DNA of 64,000 bases, taken from the NCBI GenBank assembly GCA_965217615.1, contig CBDCIT010000018.1:1-64000 (forward strand), in the 5' to 3' direction. Of this stretch, positions 34,815-44,459 are shown one piece after another. The position numbers and the translations under genes are program-made. The notes under the pieces were generated by a model, which saw nothing but the letters and a program-made list of their open reading frames with translations, had not been told where the DNA came from and did no database searches. Source of the stretch: CAVOAK01 sp965217615 (lineage in GTDB: Bacteria; Pseudomonadota; Alphaproteobacteria; UBA8366; CAVOAK01). Each line of letters opens with the position of its first letter. Positions within the stretch are counted from its first letter, which is position 1.

Positions 34815-36112
34815 TATACGTCGTCCGCGAGCCGGAGACCCGAAAACTGCCAGCGCTGGTGCGGGTAGAAAAAGTTGCGGTAGGTCGTACGGGTATGGCC
34901 GTCGGGCGTCGCACAGGAACCGCCCCGCAGCACGATCTGGCTGCTCATGAACTTGCCATTGTACTCTCCGATGGCGCCCGCCGCAGGACGGAATCCCGGA
35001 TAGGGCGTGAACGGGCTCCGTGTGATCTCCCACACGTCGCCGAAGAGCTGTTGCAATGGCCCCTCGGCCGGGTCGGCGGGCACGGGACGAAGCAATCCCG
35101 AGCCAGCTCCGTTTCCGAGGAGCGGCGTGTCCCGCGCAGCGACCTCCCACTCGGCCTCGCTCGGAAGACGCTTGCCCGCCCAGCGGGCGAAGGCATCCGC
35201 CTCGTAGGGACCGACCTGGCACACTGGTGCGCCCGGATTGAGCGGGCGCATTCCCGAGAGGGTCATTCTCGTCCACCCCCGGCCGTTCCTTTCCCAATAA
35301 AGCGGTGCCTCCCAGCCTTCGCTCCGAACCGCGGCCCAGCCGTCGGACAGCCATAACCCTGCGCGACGGTACCCGCCGTCGTCGATGAACGCACACCATT
35401 CCTCGTTGGTCACGGGGCGCGAGGCGATCCGGAAGTCCTGCAGCAACACCGCGTGACGCGGGCCTTCACAGTCGAAAGCGAAGCTAGGCCCCCGGTGGCC
35501 GATCTCGTGCCGTCCTCCCTCGACCTCGATCCAAGCGAGCGGCGGCACTGCGCTCGCCGGATGGGGCCTGAATGATCGGAACGCCGGACGCAACGGATTG
35601 TTGGAGAAAAGATGCAGGATATCGGTCAGCATCAACTCCTGGTGCTGCTCCTCGTGAGCCAGACCGAGTTCGAGCAACGGCGCGACGGATCGCCATGAGG
35701 TCTCGTCGCAACGGTCGATCAACGCTTCCAGCGCCGTGTCGACATGGCGTCGGTAAGTAAGCACCCGGTCCAGGGAGGGCCGGGTGAGGAGCCCTCGCCT
35801 CGGCCGTGCGTGCCGAGGCCCTTCCGATTCGTAGTAGGAGTTGAAGAGGTAGGGGAACGCATCGTCGAAGGTCGCGTACGACGCATCGTGGTCGCGCAAG
35901 ATGAAGGTCTCGAAAAACCAAGTCGTGTGCGCCAGATGCCATTTCATCGGGCTTGCGTCCGGCATCGACTGGACCACCTGGTCCTCGGCCGAGACGCACT
36001 CGCTCCACGCAACCGACGCGGCACGGACCCGCCTGAATTCACCTGCGCAGGCCATTCTGGTCCGGGAGCCCTCGGACGCATCGACCAGTACGTTCATCGG
36101 CTTGCCGGTCAT
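34814..36112 (-). CDS. egtB: Ergothioneine biosynthesis protein EgtB
   Basis: EgtB is a non-heme iron sulfoxide synthase joining hercynine with a thiol (cysteine or gamma-glutamylcysteine) and O2. The 432-residue protein has an N-terminal DinB_2 domain with ligands MKWHLAHTTWFFE (His59) and LAHEEQHQEL (His153-x3-His157-x-Glu159) and a C-terminal FGE-sulfatase domain (WIEVEGGRHEIGH, RLPSEAEWEVAAR, FGDVWEITRSPFTPYPGF, VLRGGSCATP). ATG 36112 is used; 36097 is an alternative. It lies immediately upstream of egtD in the same operon. No EgtC or EgtE candidate is seen in the window. Confidence 0.93.
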   Translation of the reverse strand: MTGKPMNVLVDASEGSRTRMACAGEFRRVRAASVAWSECVSAEDQVVQSMPDASPMKWHLAHTTWFFETFILRDHDASYATFDDAFPYLFNSYYESEGPRHARPRRGLLTRPSLDRVLTYRRHVDTALEALIDRCDETSWRSVAPLLELGLAHEEQHQELMLTDILHLFSNNPLRPAFRSFRPHPASAVPPLAWIEVEGGRHEIGHRGPSFAFDCEGPRHAVLLQDFRIASRPVTNEEWCAFIDDGGYRRAGLWLSDGWAAVRSEGWEAPLYWERNGRGWTRMTLSGMRPLNPGAPVCQVGPYEADAFARWAGKRLPSEAEWEVAARDTPLLGNGAGSGLLRPVPADPAEGPLQQLFGDVWEITRSPFTPYPGFRPAAGAIGEYNGKFMSSQIVLRGGSCATPDGHTRTTYRNFFYPHQRWQFSGLRLADDV

Positions 36113-36115
36113 CAA

Positions 36116-36435
36116 TCACCCCGGTCTGGCTGCTTCCTTCGTCAACGCTGCCGAAGCGTGCGTCAAGTCAGCAGATTAGGCGTATTATAAACAATAGGCC
36201 GCATATGGTCAACTCACCATCTCCGATTATGATATTTATAAACGGCCCGCCGCCGATGCTCGCTGGGTCACGCTGACCACCACCAGCAGGATATGCGACG
36301 AAAGTTGGTGAGATTTCCGGGCTAGTGACTTTCGTTGTCGCCATTGCTACCCGTTTGCCCACTGATTGCGTCAGACGATTGGGTCTTGGTGGCGATGTCC
36401 GGCACGATGGTCGAAATAAAGTCGCTGATTTCTGC
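36116..36435. other. Upstream region of the egt operon and truncated IS110 boundary
   Basis: This includes an AT-rich tract (36178-36240) directly upstream of egtB, the likeliest place for its promoter on the minus strand. From about 36320 it becomes degenerate sequence leading into the IS110 fragment. Confidence 0.4.
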
Positions 36436-37268
36436 GACGTCGTGCTCGCGTCCGTCCGCGATGAGGCCAAGCGCCTGCTTCGGGAGCGCCAGCGCTTGGT
36501 GAAGGAACGGACATCGATGACAAACTCGATCAAGGGGCTACTCAAGCTGCACGGCGTCTTCGACCTGGAGCCCCGGGCCAAGGGGTTCGAGGCGAAGTTC
36601 GCCGAAGTGAGGACCGCGTATGGATCACCGTTTCCGCCGTTAGCCCGGCAGGAGATCCTGCGGCGTGCAGAGCGCCTGGCCCTTGTGGAACGACAGATTG
36701 CGCAGGTTGAGGCCGAGCGAGACGAGGCTGCGCGGGCGGGAGCAAAACTCTCGATCGCGGATGTCCCGGAGGGTAGTGTCGCGCAGGCGATGGTGAAGAT
36801 CGCGGCGCTGACCCGGCTGAAGGGGATCGGCGAGAACGACGCGACCCTGCTAATCCACGAGATCTTCTACCGCGGGTTCCGCAACCGCCGGGAGCTCGCA
36901 AGCTGGGTCGGCATGACGCCAACCCCCTGGGCCAGCGGGGACACGCTACGGGACCAGGGGATCGGTCGCGATGGCCCGGCCTGGATCCGGGCGCAACTCA
37001 TTCAAATGGCGTGGCGTTGGGTGCGGTATCAGCCCGACAGCGCGCTTTCAGAATGGTTTGAACAGCGTACCGCTGGAGCGCGTGGACGGATCCGTCGGGT
37101 GATGATCGTGGCTCTCGCCCGCAAGCTGCTCATCGCCCTCTGGCGCTTATCGGAACTTTCCGGTAACCGCCAATATGGGAACCTTAGGTTTATGGGAATC
37201 AAGTTGCTTTGATCACCTGATTTTCACGGATCTGCGGCAGTTTCCAGTTCCCATAAAAGTTTGCTGCG

Positions 37269-38258
37269 CTACGCCGCAAGCATGGCCAGGAGTTGATCCT
37301 GCACCCCCTTGAAGTTTCCTTTTTGAATCTCTGGCGGCTGCCGCTCTGACAGGATCTCCAGTTTGTCGGCCGGGTCGACCCGCAGGTACATCTCGGTGGT
37401 TTGGATGCTTGCGTGACCCAGCCACAGCCCTACCTGTCTGATGTCGCCGGTTGCCTCGAGGGTATGCAGCGCACATGCGTGACGCAGCGCGTGCGGCGAC
37501 ACCGTCTTGTGGGCGATGGACGGAACGACGGACGAGGCGGTCGCGGCATGAACCACGAGGCGCTTGGCAAAGCCACGCCGTGTCATTCCGGTCCCTTGTG
37601 CATTGAGGAACAGGTGGAAGTCCGTTCCATCCGGCCGCACGCCCAGCCAACTGTGTAGTGCCGTACTGGTTTCCTTCCAGAGCGGCAGAATGCGGCCGCG
37701 ACGGCCCTTGCCCATGACCCGGACCTGGTTGAGTTCGGGTTGCGTGAGGCTGTCAAGGTGAAGGCTGACCAGTTCCGACACCCTCAGGCCGGCATTGTAG
37801 GTCAGGCACAGCATCGCCTGATCCCGCAGGCCGGTTCGTGTCGTCGTATCCGGTGCATTGAGCAGGGCCTGAACTTCGTCGCGGGTCAGATAGTCGATCA
37901 ATGGCTGATCGCCTTTCTTGAAGGGGATGGCACGAACCTGCGCTGCGTAATCGAGATATTCAGGATATCGGAACTCAAGATAACGGTAGAAGGCCTTGAT
38001 CGCTGCGAGTCTCATGTTGCGTGTATTCACGCCATTGTTGCGTTCCGTCTCGAGGTGGCCGAGAAAGGCGAGCAGGTTCTCCGTATCGAGATGTTCGATC
38101 TTCAACCGACATGGCTGTATTCCGAGGAGTTCGGCAACAAAGGTAACCAGCATCCTGAACGCAGTGACATAGGATTCGATGGTATGCGGGCTGACGCCCC
38201 GTTCATGCGGCAGGTATTCCCGCAGGAACCCGGCCAACGGTTTTGCAAGATCAGTCAT
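37269..38258 (-). CDS. Tyrosine recombinase, third gene of RIT
   Basis: This 329-residue phage-integrase-family recombinase starts MTDLAKPLAGFLREYLPHER with an N-terminal SAM-like DNA-binding domain. It has a catalytic domain with GLRVSELVSLHLDSL (Arg I), SPHALRHACALHTLEATGDI (H-x-x-R) and HASIQTTEMYLRVD with the nucleophilic Tyr. ATG 38258 lies inside the end of the preceding gene (8-bp overlap), indicating translational coupling. All catalytic residues are present. It acts with its two partners in RIT transposition. Confidence 0.92.
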   Translation of the reverse strand: MTDLAKPLAGFLREYLPHERGVSPHTIESYVTAFRMLVTFVAELLGIQPCRLKIEHLDTENLLAFLGHLETERNNGVNTRNMRLAAIKAFYRYLEFRYPEYLDYAAQVRAIPFKKGDQPLIDYLTRDEVQALLNAPDTTTRTGLRDQAMLCLTYNAGLRVSELVSLHLDSLTQPELNQVRVMGKGRRGRILPLWKETSTALHSWLGVRPDGTDFHLFLNAQGTGMTRRGFAKRLVVHAATASSVVPSIAHKTVSPHALRHACALHTLEATGDIRQVGLWLGHASIQTTEMYLRVDPADKLEILSERQPPEIQKGNFKGVQDQLLAMLAA

Positions 38259-39174
38259 TGTTATCCCCCCTGATATGAAGTTCTTCGGTTGCGGCCGATA
38301 TCCGGTTGAGCAGGGCGGGTGTCGCTTCGAGGTACCAGTAGGTGTCGGCGATATTCGAGTGACCAAGGTAGGTTGAGAGCGCCAGCATGCGCCGACTGAT
38401 ATCGCGACGGTTGCTGGATGCGGCACCGATCAATGCACGCTCCGCGAAGCCGTGGCGCAAGTCATGCAAGCGCGGGCCAGGGGTGCCTGGCTTGCCGCGC
38501 AGGCCTACACGGCGAGCAAGCCTGACAAATGTTCCCGTCAGGTAGTCCGGATCGACAGCACGTCCCGACGGCATGATGAACATCGGATCATCCAGTGCGC
38601 CAGGGCCTCGTTTCTCGAGATAGGCATCGAGAGCGACCTTCACGGTGTCATCCAGAGGTAACAGGCGTGCTTTACCGAACTTGGCGTTGTGGACCTCAAG
38701 GCCATCCTCGGTCAGATCCCTGATCCGCAGGCCAACCGCTTCGGACCGCCGCATGCCGGTTGCCGCCAGCAAGCCGATGATGGTGTGGAACGTATGCGGG
38801 GTGATCGAGCCTGAGGGTGGAAGCTCCAGCGCAGCGTTCATGATTTGTCTGATGCCACCAAGCGACAACAGGTGAGGCGGTGGCCGGTGCCGGAGCGGTC
38901 GACCCATAGCGTCGCGGTGAGGAATTTCGTGGCGCTCGTCCTCGGCATGCAGATACGCGGCAAACCCGCACACGACACGGAGCCTGAATGCCCGCCGCCC
39001 TTGCGACGGTGCCTGCGATGCCCAGTCCAGTACTGTCGCGACCTGCACGAACTGATCGCCCTGTGCTTCGGCATGGGCGGCAAAGCTACCGAGAAGACGT
39101 TCCTCGCCGCTATAGGACAGGCCCGTTGCTTGCTTCATAGACACATAGGATGCGGCCTTGTCGGTCAGGGTCAT
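38251..39174 (-). CDS. Tyrosine recombinase, second gene of RIT
   Basis: This 307-residue recombinase starts MTLTDKAASYVSMKQATGLS. Its catalytic domain shows GMRRSEAVGLRIRDL, RLHDLRHGFAERALIG (H-x-x-R) and GHSNIADTYWYLEATP with the Tyr. ATG 39174 and the TGA of the upstream gene share the ATGA overlap. It ends eight bases inside the following gene. Full length, intact. Confidence 0.92.
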   Translation of the reverse strand: MTLTDKAASYVSMKQATGLSYSGEERLLGSFAAHAEAQGDQFVQVATVLDWASQAPSQGRRAFRLRVVCGFAAYLHAEDERHEIPHRDAMGRPLRHRPPPHLLSLGGIRQIMNAALELPPSGSITPHTFHTIIGLLAATGMRRSEAVGLRIRDLTEDGLEVHNAKFGKARLLPLDDTVKVALDAYLEKRGPGALDDPMFIMPSGRAVDPDYLTGTFVRLARRVGLRGKPGTPGPRLHDLRHGFAERALIGAASSNRRDISRRMLALSTYLGHSNIADTYWYLEATPALLNRISAATEELHIRGDNND

Positions 39175-40724
39175 GGCGCGTCTCCCGGCCAGGGTTGCGC
39201 GACCTCCAGCAGTATTGGCCGGTCGACCCGTGCGTAAAGCGTTGTGGTTTCGACCGATTGGTGACGCAGAAGCGTGGCCACGGTTTCGAGTGATGCGCCG
39301 CCACGCAGCAGACCTGTTGCGCGTGAATGCCGAAACAGATGCGCGGCAGGCAAACCTTCGGCATCGATTCCGGCCCTTTTCATGGCCCGCCGAACAATGG
39401 GGGAAACGCTGCTTCCACAGGACAACGCGTGATACGGGGCACGAGCGCCCAGAAAAACAAACTCGCTGCGCATGTGAGGTCGGCCCTCAAGGATATAAAT
39501 CTTCAGGGCGTTACCGGCATCCTGGGGCAGCGGTAGCGCGACCCTTTGGCGTGACTTGCCGTTGACGTGGATACGAGCTTGCTCCCAGTCAATATCATCC
39601 AGCCGCAGGGCTGCGATGTCGCCGGCCCGCAGCGCAAGCCGGGCCAGCAGCAGCATGATGGCGTGATCCCGCATGCCGACCGGCGTGTCCGTGTCGCAAC
39701 TCGCAATCAACGCCTCGATATCGGCTTCGCTGACGTATCGTGGCAAGGCGGCTGTCGGTTGCTGCCTGACGGTTGGCACGGCGGCAACGAGCCCCGGTCG
39801 GCAGATTCCGTTGGCGCCCAGGTACCGCAGATACGCGCGCATGGCTGTTGCCAGGTTCGCGAGTTGGCCAGACGAACCGACTTGCGCCCAGTTTGCGAAA
39901 GCATTCCGGATGGTGACCACATCATACGCCGCCGGATCGTCACCCAGGTCTGGAAGCAGTATCCGATGCAGATACCGGTCATAATTTTGGATGGTTGTCT
40001 CGCGCGCCCCACGATGACGACGCATCCAGTCGAGAAAGCCATCGACAAGATCGCTGCGTGCCGCAGGCGGTTCCGTCTCACGCCAATACCCGATCACTCC
40101 TTCACGGACGAGAAAGTCGGCAAACTTCACGATTCTCTTTCGAAACCCGGATGATGATCTACCGAGCTTGCCAGCATGTTTGAAAAAATGCGGGCACGCA
40201 CAAGCACAGTCGTGACCGAGAAAACTCTGGACCACTCCATCGTCGATCTGATCAAGAGCGAGGTCCGAAAGGTATAGCCAGACGATGAAATGGCGACACG
40301 AGCGCCGAAATTCTAGCATCGTGGAGCCGCTGTAACCTTGACCAGACAGACTTGAGATGAACGCGTCCACATGCTCACCGCCCTGGACGATAAACATCGG
40401 CATCTCCACCAGTTGGGCATCCATAAGATAGGTGAGAAACCTGTCGGCCCTCGATCGGCTTCTGCGCACGTGAGATTGAAACCCGGACGGACAGGTGCAG
40501 TCATGGGACATGAAGCCGGCAATCTTGCGAATATCCAGTGCCTCAATCTCTATCCCGTTGAAAGACAACCAGCGCACAATGTGCCTGGCAGTTCCCACGA
40601 GTGTATCGATCCAGGACGGCGCTAAGTCCTGATTTTCCAAGTAAGTCCGATACTCCGGAATGACATCATTCAACTGATGCCTAAGAACCGGGCGCGAAGT
40701 GTGTTTTTGAAAAGGAACAGCCAT
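39171..40724 (-). CDS. Tyrosine recombinase, first gene of RIT
   Basis: This is the largest of the trio, 517 residues from ATG 40724, which has AGGAG about 10-14 bases upstream (an ATG-proximal extension to 40754 lacks one). Two N-terminal core-binding-like segments contain Cys-rich patches (HDCTCPSG, HDCACACPHFFKH). The catalytic domain has LALRAGDIAALRLDDID (Arg), HLFRHSRATGLL (H-x-x-R) and HQSVETTTLYARVD (Tyr). It begins about 160 bp inside the right terminal repeat, the first gene of a single coupled operon. Confidence 0.9.
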   Translation of the reverse strand: MAVPFQKHTSRPVLRHQLNDVIPEYRTYLENQDLAPSWIDTLVGTARHIVRWLSFNGIEIEALDIRKIAGFMSHDCTCPSGFQSHVRRSRSRADRFLTYLMDAQLVEMPMFIVQGGEHVDAFISSLSGQGYSGSTMLEFRRSCRHFIVWLYLSDLALDQIDDGVVQSFLGHDCACACPHFFKHAGKLGRSSSGFRKRIVKFADFLVREGVIGYWRETEPPAARSDLVDGFLDWMRRHRGARETTIQNYDRYLHRILLPDLGDDPAAYDVVTIRNAFANWAQVGSSGQLANLATAMRAYLRYLGANGICRPGLVAAVPTVRQQPTAALPRYVSEADIEALIASCDTDTPVGMRDHAIMLLLARLALRAGDIAALRLDDIDWEQARIHVNGKSRQRVALPLPQDAGNALKIYILEGRPHMRSEFVFLGARAPYHALSCGSSVSPIVRRAMKRAGIDAEGLPAAHLFRHSRATGLLRGGASLETVATLLRHQSVETTTLYARVDRPILLEVAQPWPGDAP

Positions 40725-40925
40725 GTTCCAGAGTCTCCTGTATGGTTTACCCAACAGGAGCTAGGTCATTCGCCGGCCCAAGACTAAATTTTATGGGAAC
40801 TGAAATCTGCCGAAGATCCTTGAAAATCAAGTGATCAAAGCAACTTGGTTCCCATAAACCTAAGGTGCCCATATTGGCGGTTCTCCGAGATCGGTCTCGT
40901 GCCGACAGGCGCCAGGCTCGCCTGA

Positions 40926-41642
40926 ACACAAGACCTCGCTTCTCCAATCCGGTCGGACCCGGCCGGGTTTGAGCCGGGTGGTGAGTGGCCGACCGCGGGC
41001 CGGGCTGAAAGACGCCGCCATACAGATGGCCCCCACCCTCGGAACGTTGCGCCCGCAGTAAGCGGGATCGGGGTACGGATCACGCAGGCTGACGGATCCG
41101 GCCGGATAAAAGGTGGGTACGCGTATTGCCGCGCGACCGATGCAAGAAGACGTTCCGAACCTGGCACGATCACCATAGAGCCGGAAACCCGGGGAGACCG
41201 ACGCATGCCGCCGCCATAGTCCAAATTGTCACTTGACTGTTGTCGCCTCATAAATGGCCCGCGGCGCATGAAGGCCGCATTGTAGGCCGGACATACGACA
41301 GTGCCTGACCGCATGCCACGAGTCGCTAGAGTTTTGCTTGTACCAAAAGGGGGTGTCCACATACGTCCACATACGTGGAGTCGTGCTCAACGGCAGCGTC
41401 GTTCACTCGGCGCGAACTGTCGGTGGTGGTGCGGGTTGTCTGTCACCGTGGCCGGAAGGGGCCGAAGCACGAATCCATTCGCCGCTGAACCGAGCCGTGA
41501 ACGTGCCACCGGACATCGCCCCGATCGCCACGCGGGATTCCACTGTCGGCGGGACGGGCGCCATGCCGGGCAAGAACGTGAGCAAGACTCGGATCGCCGG
41601 CACCCTTTACGGAAGGCGTAATATAGGTTACGGTCGGCGCGG
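40926..41642. other. IS110 3' flank and intergenic DNA
   Basis: This is probably the long non-coding tail of the IS110 element up to about 41290, followed by the leader of the higBA operon. GTCCACATACGTCCACATAC at 41354 is a short tandem repeat. No protein-like frame is recognised. Confidence 0.4.
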
Positions 41643-41921
41643 ATGATACGGAGCTTCAAGAACCGGGAGACGCGCCGCTTCTTCGAGGGTCGACGTGTCG
41701 CCGCATTCCAAGGCTTCGCCACTCAAGCGGTGCGTCGACTGGTTCTGCTGGACAGCGCGGAGAAGCTCGGAGACCTTGCCGCGTTGCCGAGCAACCGGCT
41801 GGAAGCGCTGCGGGGCGACCGCGCCGGTCAGCACAGCGTTCGGATCAATGCGCAATGGCGCGTCTGCTTCCGCTGGACAGACGATGGGCCATGCGACGTG
41901 GAGATCGTGGATTATCACTGA
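41643..41921 (+). CDS. higB: HigB-type RelE-superfamily toxin
   Basis: This 92-residue mRNA interferase has the RelE/HigB fold. MIRSFKNRETRRFFEGRR opens it, and LPSNRLEALRGDRAGQHSVR and QWRVCFRWTDDGPCDVEIVD are typical HigB core segments. It precedes its antitoxin by 11 bp, the reverse gene order typical of higBA. It cleaves mRNA on the ribosome when HigA is degraded. Intact. Confidence 0.92.
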   Translation: MIRSFKNRETRRFFEGRRVAAFQGFATQAVRRLVLLDSAEKLGDLAALPSNRLEALRGDRAGQHSVRINAQWRVCFRWTDDGPCDVEIVDYH

Positions 41922-41932
41922 AGGAGATTGAC

Positions 41933-42265
41933 ATGAACGCAAGGAACGGCATGAAGCCGGTGCATCCCGGCGAAATCCTGCGCGGCGAACTCGACGAGCT
42001 CAGGCTGTCGGCCAACGCACTGTCGAAGGCGCTGGGCGTGCCGGTGAACCGGGTGACGATGATCCTGAACGGCCAGCGGGGGGTGAGCGCGGACACCGCG
42101 CTGCGACTTGCGCGCTATTTCGGGACGACGCCGCAACTCTGGCTGAACCTGCAAAAGACCTGGGAGCTTCGCCGGGCGGAGATCGCGGCGGGCCGCGAGA
42201 TCGCGAAGTGCGTGACGCCCCGGCGGTCGGCGGCGTCGGGCGCGGCGGCCGATGCCCGTCCCTGA
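41933..42265 (+). CDS. higA: HigA-type antitoxin
   Basis: This 110-residue Xre/Cro-type DNA-binding protein neutralises HigB and represses the operon. The start MNARNGMKPVHPGEILRGEL at 41933 follows GAAGGAGATTGAC; a longer upstream frame is out of keeping with the family. The helix-turn-helix spans LSANALSKALGVPVNRVTMI, followed by the typical RYFGTTPQLWLNLQ. The C-terminal Arg/Ala-rich tail (RRSAASGAAADARP) is longer than usual. Confidence 0.93.
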   Translation: MNARNGMKPVHPGEILRGELDELRLSANALSKALGVPVNRVTMILNGQRGVSADTALRLARYFGTTPQLWLNLQKTWELRRAEIAAGREIAKCVTPRRSAASGAAADARP

Positions 42266-42314
42266 TTTCCAGTCGCTGATGGCATTGATGCTCCTATAGA
42301 CCGTCAAGTCCTTT

Positions 42315-43426
42315 CTATGTCGGCGAAGGGGTTCTCGTCGGTTCAAGGGGAAGAGAAGGTTCGGGAAGAAGGTGGAAGAGTTCTCGGGCGACGAAGCGCT
42401 TAAGGCATCGGATGATGTCCTTCTTTGAAAGTCCGTCGGCTTTGCGACGTTTAACATAGGCGATGGTAGGCGGGTGCCATCGCAGTCGGACGACGACAAC
42501 TCGGTATAGAGCCGCATTGGCCTGTCGGTTTCCTCCACGATTTAGCCGGTGTCGGCCGCTAGTCTTGCCGGAGCCAGCCGGGATGGGGCAGACACCGCAA
42601 AGCTTGGCGAAGGCTGCTTCTGATCGGATTCGATCTGTGTTGTCTCCTGCTGCGATCAACACCTCAGCGGCGGTATCGAAACCAACGCCGAACTGCTCGA
42701 GCATTTTGGGAGCTGCGGTTTTTGTGAGGACCTTGAGCTGAGCACCGTGGACCTTGATCTCTTCGTGAAGGTCGAGCCAACGCTGTGCCAGGTGCGCAAG
42801 CGTGTATCGGGTCGCGACGTGCGCGGTCCGACATATTGCCGTTCGTTTCCAACGCAGCGCACAACAATGATGAGTTTGTGGTCGGTAAGCGATTCGAGCT
42901 CGATGCGGAGTTCATCTGAAACGGTGACCAAAACTGCCTTAAGTGTAATGATTGCCGCAGTACGCGCTTTGACAGCGGTATCACGGGCGATTTTGATTAC
43001 GCGGACGGCTTCGATTTGGCCATTCGCGAGTTTAGGTGTCGCGGTACCGCTCCCAGAGAGCACCGTTCGTGCAGCGTGCTCAGCATCGATGGGGTCACTC
43101 TTACCGGACAGGCGCCGCTCACCCTTGCGGGGCGGTCTAGCGACTTCATGGACTATGTGGCCGTGACGACGAAGGAACCGAGCGAGACCCGAGCCGTACG
43201 ACCCGCAGCCCTCGACCCCGAACGCATGGATCTCGCCGAGTGATTGCGCCCAGACAAGCAACTCGGCGTAGCCGTCAGGGGTCGCCGCCGCCAGTTTCGG
43301 CTTGTCGATGAGGCCGCCGAGGCCGTCGATGGCAACCGCGATGTGCTCATCTTTGTGCGTGTCGACCCCGACGATGACATCGTGGCGTTGGAGTGCGATG
43401 CTAGGCATGATTGTTGATCCCTTCAC
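42315..43426 (-). pseudogene. IS110-family transposase, frameshifted
   Basis: The DEDD domain is in one frame from 43408-43426 (VIVGVDTHKDEHIAVAIDGL, FGVEGCGSYGSGLARFLRR, KSDPIDAEHAA). Near 42780-42870 the reading shifts; the continuation TLAHLAQRWLDLHEEIKVHG leads to AEVLIAAGDNTDRIRSEAAF and AKLCGVCPIPAGSGKTSGRH of the Transposase_20 domain, ending at 42315. Apart from the shift it is full length (about 370 codons). A different lineage from the IS110 at 36436. Confidence 0.85.
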
Positions 43427-43670
43427 ATGGGTCGATGGTCCGACTCGCTGGTCAGGCGGGCAGGACAGGACTGCGATGGGACCTGCTGGATCAGGCTCCT
43501 ATTAGGTCACTGCCCGCCTGGCCGGCGAGGCACTACGGCGCCGCTCGGGTGGCCGACACGTCAATGCAAAGACACGAAGTCGGTCATATTATGGGTCAGA
43601 CCACCCAAGGCAGCGACGACGCGAAGCATCTCAGAACAGGGCTGCTTCCCGCGAAAGGATCCTCGCAGTC
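43427..43670. other. Spacer between IS110 and IS6 remnants
   Basis: No gene recognised. The last bases (GTCACGTTAAACGCTCGGGC, from 43668) are the left end of the IS6-family element, lacking its outer GGCATT. Confidence 0.4.
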
Positions 43671-43710
43671 ACGTTAAACGCTCGGGCTTCATTCGGTGTA
43701 GCATGTCGGG

Positions 43711-44407
43711 ATGCAAACCATCTCATTCACACGCCATCGATTTCCGCCTGACGTCATTCGCCACGCAATTTGGCTCTACGCGCGCTTCACTTTGAGCTTT
43801 CGAGACGTAGAGGATTTATTGGCGGAACGAGGATTGGACATCTCCTACGAAACCGTGCGCCGTTGGTTTCTGAAGGTTGGTGCGCCAATTGCTCGAAATC
43901 TGCGCCACATGCGACCAACGCCCAGTGACTATTGGCATCTCGATGAGATGGTTATTGTTATTCGAGGGCGTCGTCATTGGTTATGGCGTGAGGTCGACAA
44001 TGAAGGCGAGGTTTTGGATTTTCTCGTGCAATCCAAACGGAACGCCAGGGCGGCGTTGAAGTTGATGCGGAAATTGTTGAAGAAGCACGGGTGGGTGCCA
44101 AAGCGCATCACAACCGATAAACTCTAGATCCTATCATGTCGCGATTCGAACCCTTGGCCTGACGGCTGAGCACATCGATAATAAGTGTGCGAACAATCGT
44201 GCGGAGAACTCGCACCAGCCGGTCAGACGACGAGAGCGCAAACAGCAGCGGTTCAAATCACCGGGCTCTGCCCAACGCTTTCTTAATATCTACTCTTCGG
44301 TCTACAACGCCTTTTACGTCCAACGTCATTTACTCAACCGATCCACGCTCAAACGATTTCGGAATGACGCCGTCAATGTGTGGGATTGCGCGAGCGCGGG
44401 AGCCTGA
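43711..44407 (+). pseudogene. IS6-family transposase, frameshifted
   Basis: The first 138 codons (MQTISFTRHRFPPDVIRHAI, YETVRRWFLKVGAPIARNLR, DYWHLDEMVIVIRGRRHWLW with the first catalytic Asp) run to a TAG at 44125. One extra base at AAACTC(T)AGATCC shifts the frame; the continuation SYHVAIRTLGLTAEHIDNKC and ENSHQPVRRRERKQQRFKSP (Glu) and RHLLNRSTLKRFRNDAVNVW ends at 44405-44407. The right terminal repeat TTAACGTGACAATGCC ends at 44459. Confidence 0.88.
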
Positions 44408-44459
44408 AAGGGCGTCATTGTAATCCTTTGCCGCCACCTTCGATTAACGTGACAATGCC

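Larger units (their letters stand above)
37165..40882 (-). mobile_element. RIT element (three tyrosine recombinases) with about 90-bp inverted ends
   Basis: The outer ends AACCGCCAATATGGG (37165 and, inverted, 40882) begin inverted repeats of about 90 bp extending to CAGTTCCCATAAAA on each side, with roughly ten mismatches. Between them lie only three overlapping recombinase genes on the minus strand. Recombinase-in-trio elements have exactly this plan. Size 3718 bp. It is inserted in an IS110 transposase, whose two parts fit together across it. No target duplication is obvious. Confidence 0.9.
36436..40925 (+). pseudogene. IS110-family transposase, 5'-truncated and interrupted by a RIT element
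   Basis: The frame opens into DVVLASVRDEAKRLLRERQR and contains the C-terminal Transposase_20 region (ALTRLKGIGENDATLLIHEI, ELASWVGMTPTP, GIGRDGPAWIRAQLIQMAWR). The N-terminal DEDD nuclease domain is missing. After ARKLLIALWRLSELSG (37164) the reading enters the RIT terminal repeat. The original C-terminus resumes right after the RIT at 40883: LREIGLVPTGARLA, stop 40923. So the RIT inserted into a transposase gene near its 3' end. Confidence 0.85.
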
